The position numbers were made by a program, and so were the translations under genes. The notes below the pieces were generated by a model. It did not search any database. It had not been told where the DNA came from and saw only the letters and a program-made list of their open reading frames with translations. Below are positions 55,282 through 57,822 of a stretch of DNA of 57,822 nucleotides, one piece after another; the stretch's first letter is position 1; every line of letters starts with the position of its first letter. Origin of the DNA: a virus. The stretch spans positions 1 to 57,822 of IMG/VR virus record IMGVR_UViG_3300043640_000164; one strand, given 5' to 3'.

Positions 55282-55811
55282 AGAACGACATCCCCCTGCC
55301 GGCGAAGGTCCCGGGCAAGCGCCGCGCGCTAGAGGTCGCCCTGGATCTGCACATCGCCATGTGGCTCGATGACGAGACGATCACGCCGAGCGAGCGCCGC
55401 AGGTTGGGGGCCGAGAAGCAGCGGCGCCGACAACTGCGCGCTGCCGGCCGTCGACCCGTCGGCCTGCTGCTGCCGTCACAGGGCGTCACAGCTGCCCAAC
55501 GCGCCGGGATCATGGAGCAGTTGCGCGCGCTGGATCCGACCATCATTTACCACCATGGCGTCTCGGGCGCGATGCATCACGAGTGCAAGTCGCTGGCGCC
55601 GGTGGAGGTTCTGCGCGGCGACGGGATGCTCGGCCATCGGGCGGTGGTCCACCGGTCCGAGGCGATCGTCGCGGCGGTCAAGGAGAACGCTGTGATGCCC
55701 TACGCGACACCGGGGGTCTGGCTGATGATCGGCCTGGCCCGCCACCGCAGCCTTCCTGTTCGCGTCGTGGCACCCAATGGGAAAGAACTAGAACAAGGAG
55801 CAACGACCTGA
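55278..55811 (+). CDS. Degenerate SLOG-like protein
   Basis: A 177-aa protein started at GTG 55278 (GTGA). The C-terminal two thirds has the order seen in SLOG/YspA-type Rossmann folds: LLLPSQGVTAAQRAGIMEQL, TIIYHHGVSGAMHHECKSLA, GHRAVVHRSEAIVAAV, then TPGVWLMIGLARHRSLPVRV and a final VAPNGKEL. The usual GxxGxD glycine loop is replaced by GVSGAMH. It is likely a nucleotide-binding relative of the YspA-like gene at 6242. The N-terminal helix bundle (about 10-60) is extra. The ligand is unknown. Confidence 0.55.
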   Translation: MKNDIPLPAKVPGKRRALEVALDLHIAMWLDDETITPSERRRLGAEKQRRRQLRAAGRRPVGLLLPSQGVTAAQRAGIMEQLRALDPTIIYHHGVSGAMHHECKSLAPVEVLRGDGMLGHRAVVHRSEAIVAAVKENAVMPYATPGVWLMIGLARHRSLPVRVVAPNGKELEQGATT

Positions 55812-56089
55812 TGGCGTGGGAGATCGTGGTAGAGCCCGAGGGTAAGAACCCGGGATCGACGGAGGTCAGCGACGGCCGGGGAGCCAACGAGGGTGGAATG
55901 GTGATCTTCCTCGCTCAGCCCGGCCAGCACCGCAACAGGCAGGAAGTCGCGCGCGTGGCGTTCGAGCGCGCCAATAGCCGGAATCCTGATACCGAGTTCC
56001 ACGAGCAGCTGGAGGCCGAAGTTCACAAGGCGCGCACGGCGGTGAGGCTCCTCAACGAGACCCTTACCGGAGACGGGATGCTCGTATGA
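55811..56089 (+). CDS. Small hypothetical protein
   Basis: A 92-aa protein: strand-rich start (WEIVVEPEGKNPGSTEV), a short strand MVIFLAQPGQHRN, then one long charged helix (EFHEQLEAEVHKARTAVRLL). The ATG overlaps the previous stop by one base; ATGA to the next gene. No family is recognised. Confidence 0.6.
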   Translation: MAWEIVVEPEGKNPGSTEVSDGRGANEGGMVIFLAQPGQHRNRQEVARVAFERANSRNPDTEFHEQLEAEVHKARTAVRLLNETLTGDGMLV

Positions 56090-56493
56090 GCCCCGTCGCG
56101 AAGAAGAGTAAGAGCAAGGCCAAGGGCGAGCCCCAGGCGTGGGATGTTCCGCAGACTGATGGCCCCGGAAGGGTCGTCGTCACTTGCGAGCCGCGCGACG
56201 TGATCGGCGTGAGATGGTTCTGCGGCGGCGGGCGCACGTTCAGCGCCGAGCACCTGGCCCTGTCCATCGACAACCTTGAGCGAGTCCACGGACTCGGTGA
56301 GGACTTGTGGATCAGCTTCCGGGACAGCGAGGGGGCGCGGTTCGCAGCGCGCGTGGTCGACGGCGAGTTCTATGCCGATGACGAGATCAGCCAGAGCGCA
56401 GGTCACGTTTCATGGGCGGCGCTCCTCGATGCCCTGAAGAACGCGCTGCGTCCCGCGCCGGCCGCCCGCGCTCGCGCGAGGAAGTCGACGTGA
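56086..56493 (+). CDS. Basic-tailed hypothetical protein
   Basis: A 135-aa protein with lysine-rich start (SPVAKKSKSKAKGE) and arginine-rich end (ARARARKST) around a strand-rich core (RVVVTCEPRDVIGVRWFCGG, WISFRDSEGARFAARV). Basic ends suggest nucleic acid contact. ATGA upstream and GTGA downstream. Confidence 0.6.
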   Translation: MSPVAKKSKSKAKGEPQAWDVPQTDGPGRVVVTCEPRDVIGVRWFCGGGRTFSAEHLALSIDNLERVHGLGEDLWISFRDSEGARFAARVVDGEFYADDEISQSAGHVSWAALLDALKNALRPAPAARARARKST

Positions 56494-56945
56494 CGGTCAA
56501 CCCCCTGGTGTTCACGGTCTGGGAGGACGAGCGGGAGCTGGCCGCCGTGGTCACCTGCGCGGCCGGCGTAGAGGCTTTGCGCTCCGCAGGTATGAGCACG
56601 GTAGCTGCGACTCGCCTGATGACGAGCGCGGCTGACGAGGCGCCGATGGCCTACGTCGTTCACGGTTTCAAGCACAAGTACACAATCCTTGCCGACGACG
56701 AACCCGCGACCCTCCGACTTCTACATGATCTCGGGATTGGGCCAGAGCCGATGTTTCCCGGAACGAGTGCTGCACGCGATGCCGGTTGTATCTGTGCCTC
56801 TGATCAGCCGGAGGCACATGCGCTGGTCCCTCTCTACTCCTTCGATCGCGACTGCCCTCTCCATGGCACCGGCGACTGGCTTCGCCACGTGCGAACGCCC
56901 CCGATCTTGGCCACCCCCTACACGAAAGGCATGGCGATTCCCTAG
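56490..56945 (+). CDS. Hypothetical protein with late cysteine cluster
   Basis: A 151-aa protein started at GTG 56490 (GTGA). A strand-rich half (PLVFTVWEDERELAAVVTCA) and a helical half precede a region with three cysteines (AGCICASDQPEAHALVPLYS then DCPLHG), possibly a zinc site. It is the last gene before the 258-nt gap ahead of the Fic gene. Confidence 0.6.
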   Translation: MTVNPLVFTVWEDERELAAVVTCAAGVEALRSAGMSTVAATRLMTSAADEAPMAYVVHGFKHKYTILADDEPATLRLLHDLGIGPEPMFPGTSAARDAGCICASDQPEAHALVPLYSFDRDCPLHGTGDWLRHVRTPPILATPYTKGMAIP

Positions 56946-57072
56946 GACAGTTACACGCCGAGCGCCAGCAGAACTCCTGCCCGCTCGACACCGGCCGCTC
57001 CGGCCCTGAAGCCCGAGTGGTCGTAGACCGCCGGAAGCCGCTGTGCGAGCGGTAGCCCGGAACGGGGTGCTA

Positions 57073-57099
57073 TTGCGGACCCACACACGAAGCTATACC
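57073..57099 (+). promoter_or_regulatory. Putative promoter of the Fic operon
   Basis: TTGCGG at 57073-57078 and TATACC at 57094-57099, spacer 15 nt (short). It lies in the 258-nt gap 56946-57203, which separates the Fic gene from the operon before it. Weak by consensus. Confidence 0.35.
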
Positions 57100-57107
57100 C
57101 CGTAGCC

Positions 57108-57137
57108 CGGCGGGCGGGGGTGATGCCCCGCCCGCCG
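57108..57137 (+). terminator. Perfect 12-bp GC hairpin
   Basis: CGGCGGGCGGGG (57108-57119) and CCCCGCCCGCCG (57126-57137) around the loop gtgatg. It lies 163 nt after the last small gene and 66 nt before Fic. It can end the upstream transcript or, if the promoter just before it is real, act as a leader structure of the Fic mRNA. No T-run. Confidence 0.55.
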
Positions 57138-57203
57138 CACCTACCTCGACCAGCGAGACCCCATCATGGACCACGACACCTTCACCCCGAGAAGGACTAG
57201 GCA

Positions 57204-57671
57204 ATGGACACCAACTACCTGATGCGCTTCGTGCGCGAGTCCAACGCCATCGAGCGCATCCTGCGCCTGCCGACCGGGGACGAGATCGCCCAGCACGTTG
57301 TACTCCTAGGCCGTGAGCGCCTGACCGTGCGCGACATTGAGGACTTTGTTCACCACGTCGCGGACGCCCGGCTGCGGTGCAGGGCCGGGATGGACGTGTT
57401 CATCAACGGCACGCCGCCGTACATTCCCCCGCCGGGCGGGGCCGACATCGAGACTGCGCTGACCTCGCTGTTGGAGGACATCAACCTTGCGCGCCTGACC
57501 CCGTGGGAGGCGCACTGCGAGTACGAGACCCTGCACCCGTTCACCGATGGCAACGGCCGCTCTGGTCGCGCCATCTGGTTGTGGCACATGCAATCGCTCG
57601 GACGCGACCCCTTCCGGTTCTCATTCCTGCACGAGTTCTACTACCAGTCGTTGGCGGGGTCCCGGACATGA
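57204..57671 (+). CDS. fic: Fic-domain protein (AMP-transferase type)
   Basis: A 155-aa Fic protein with the full active-site loop HPFTDGNGRSGR (111-122), which matches HPFx(D/E)GNGRxxR, so it should transfer AMP (or another nucleotide moiety) to a target hydroxyl. SNAIER at 13-18 resembles the inhibitory helix motif (S/T)xxxE(G/N) placed at the N terminus, with Arg where Gly/Asn is usual, suggesting altered self-inhibition. It has a strong ribosome site (agaagga) and is ATGA-coupled to the gene crossing the joint, a possible partner. In a phage it may modify host proteins or act as a toxin-antitoxin-like module. Confidence 0.85.
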   Translation: MDTNYLMRFVRESNAIERILRLPTGDEIAQHVVLLGRERLTVRDIEDFVHHVADARLRCRAGMDVFINGTPPYIPPPGGADIETALTSLLEDINLARLTPWEAHCEYETLHPFTDGNGRSGRAIWLWHMQSLGRDPFRFSFLHEFYYQSLAGSRT

Positions 57672-57803
57672 CCGATCCTGCGAGCAAGGCGAGACAGCTG
57701 GCCGCTGCCGCTGACGAGCGGTGGGCGGGGCTGGCCACGCAGACCCGTGAGGCGCACGGGCGTCTGGACGCGGCAGGGGTCGGGCGCGTTGACCATGAGG
57801 GCA
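57668..57803 (+). CDS. N-terminal part of the joint-crossing gene
   Basis: ATG 57668 overlaps the Fic TGA. The frame continues to base 57803 and, after the 126-bp overlap with bases 1-126, on to 344. As the window is linear the true C terminus is given in the first entry. From 57804 the frame runs into adapter sequence and is not real. Confidence 0.8.
57678..57803. repeat. Terminal overlap identical to bases 1-126
   Basis: Bases 57678-57803 are identical to 1-126. With de Bruijn assemblers such an end overlap marks a circular contig. Genome length without it and the adapter is 57,677 bp. Real phage terminal redundancy of 126 bp is possible but less likely. Confidence 0.95.
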
Positions 57804-57822
57804 AATGATACGGCGACCACCG
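57804..57822 (+). other. Illumina P5 adapter remnant
   Basis: The last 19 bases, aatgatacggcgaccaccg, equal the first 19 bases of the Illumina P5 flow-cell adapter. They replace the expected continuation (cgtggctc...) at base 127, so they are assembly contamination. Confidence 0.97.

Noticed and set aside
57166-57222. An 18-aa leader frame (MDHDTFTPRRTRQW start) overlapping the Fic start
   Set aside because: It overlaps the Fic gene in another frame by 19 nt and has no own ribosome site; possible as a leader but not supportable.

Overview
The window is the complete genome of a temperate, contractile-tailed (myovirus-like) phage, assembled as a circular contig. Bases 57678-57803 repeat bases 1-126 exactly, and one gene reads across the joint, so the real unit is about 57,677 bp. 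The last 19 bases (57804-57822) equal the start of the Illumina P5 adapter and are not phage DNA. The DNA is uniformly rich in G+C, genes are packed with ATGA/GTGA overlaps, and many short zinc-ribbon and HTH proteins resemble those of actinobacteriophages. A high-GC actinobacterial host is likely, but that is inference.

Layout. (1) 49.6 kb to the end and, through the joint, 1-10.8 kb: a rightward block of mostly tiny genes. It begins with an XRE regulator, a ParB-like protein and two winged-helix proteins. It continues through a tRNA-like gene, a Fic-domain protein, many small unknowns, a NADAR-family protein (4588-5118) and a YspA/SLOG-family protein (6242-6691). It ends with a lipoprotein that has its own palindrome/promoter region and a large serine integrase (9242-10783). 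(2) 20.8-10.9 kb, leftward: the replication/recombination block. It holds a double-HTH regulator, a RecT-like annealing protein, a PD-(D/E)XK exonuclease, SSB, an endonuclease VII-like HNH protein, a RepA-like AAA ATPase, a zinc-ribbon protein and a cytosine-C5 methyltransferase fused to a winged helix. (3) 20.9-21.4 kb: a lone rightward HTH gene, divergent from block 2, that looks like the immunity repressor. (4) 44.1-21.3 kb, leftward: ParB-methyltransferase, terminase, HNH, portal, protease, capsid, connectors, sheath, tube, tail chaperones with a probable -1 frameshift, tape measure, LysM, lysin, collagen-like spike, baseplate wedge, J and I proteins, and collar-type fibre. (5) 44.2-44.6 kb, rightward: a histone H1-like tail fused to a HARE-HTH domain, divergent from the methyltransferase. 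(6) 49.4-45.2 kb, leftward: a HTH regulator, holin, NlpC/P60 endolysin, HNH, and a run of small membrane or coiled-coil proteins.

How it fits together. Integrase plus two opposed HTH genes give a lysogeny switch. RecT, exonuclease, SSB and AAA ATPase replicate and recombine the genome without an own polymerase. Terminase to fibre builds an HK97-capsid myovirion. Holin and endolysin release it.

The most interesting parts are the putative nucleotide/ADP-ribose genes (NADAR and SLOG-like proteins, Fic), the HARE-HTH histone-like gene paired with a methyltransferase, two structured intergenic regions (44.7-45.2 kb hairpin cluster and 46.9-47.2 kb 9-bp periodic repeats), and the tRNA-like gene with an irregular anticodon arm. 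In addition, eleven of the eleven leftward gene junctions separated by 3-15 nt keep the downstream gene in frame with the upstream stop, eight of them with TAG.
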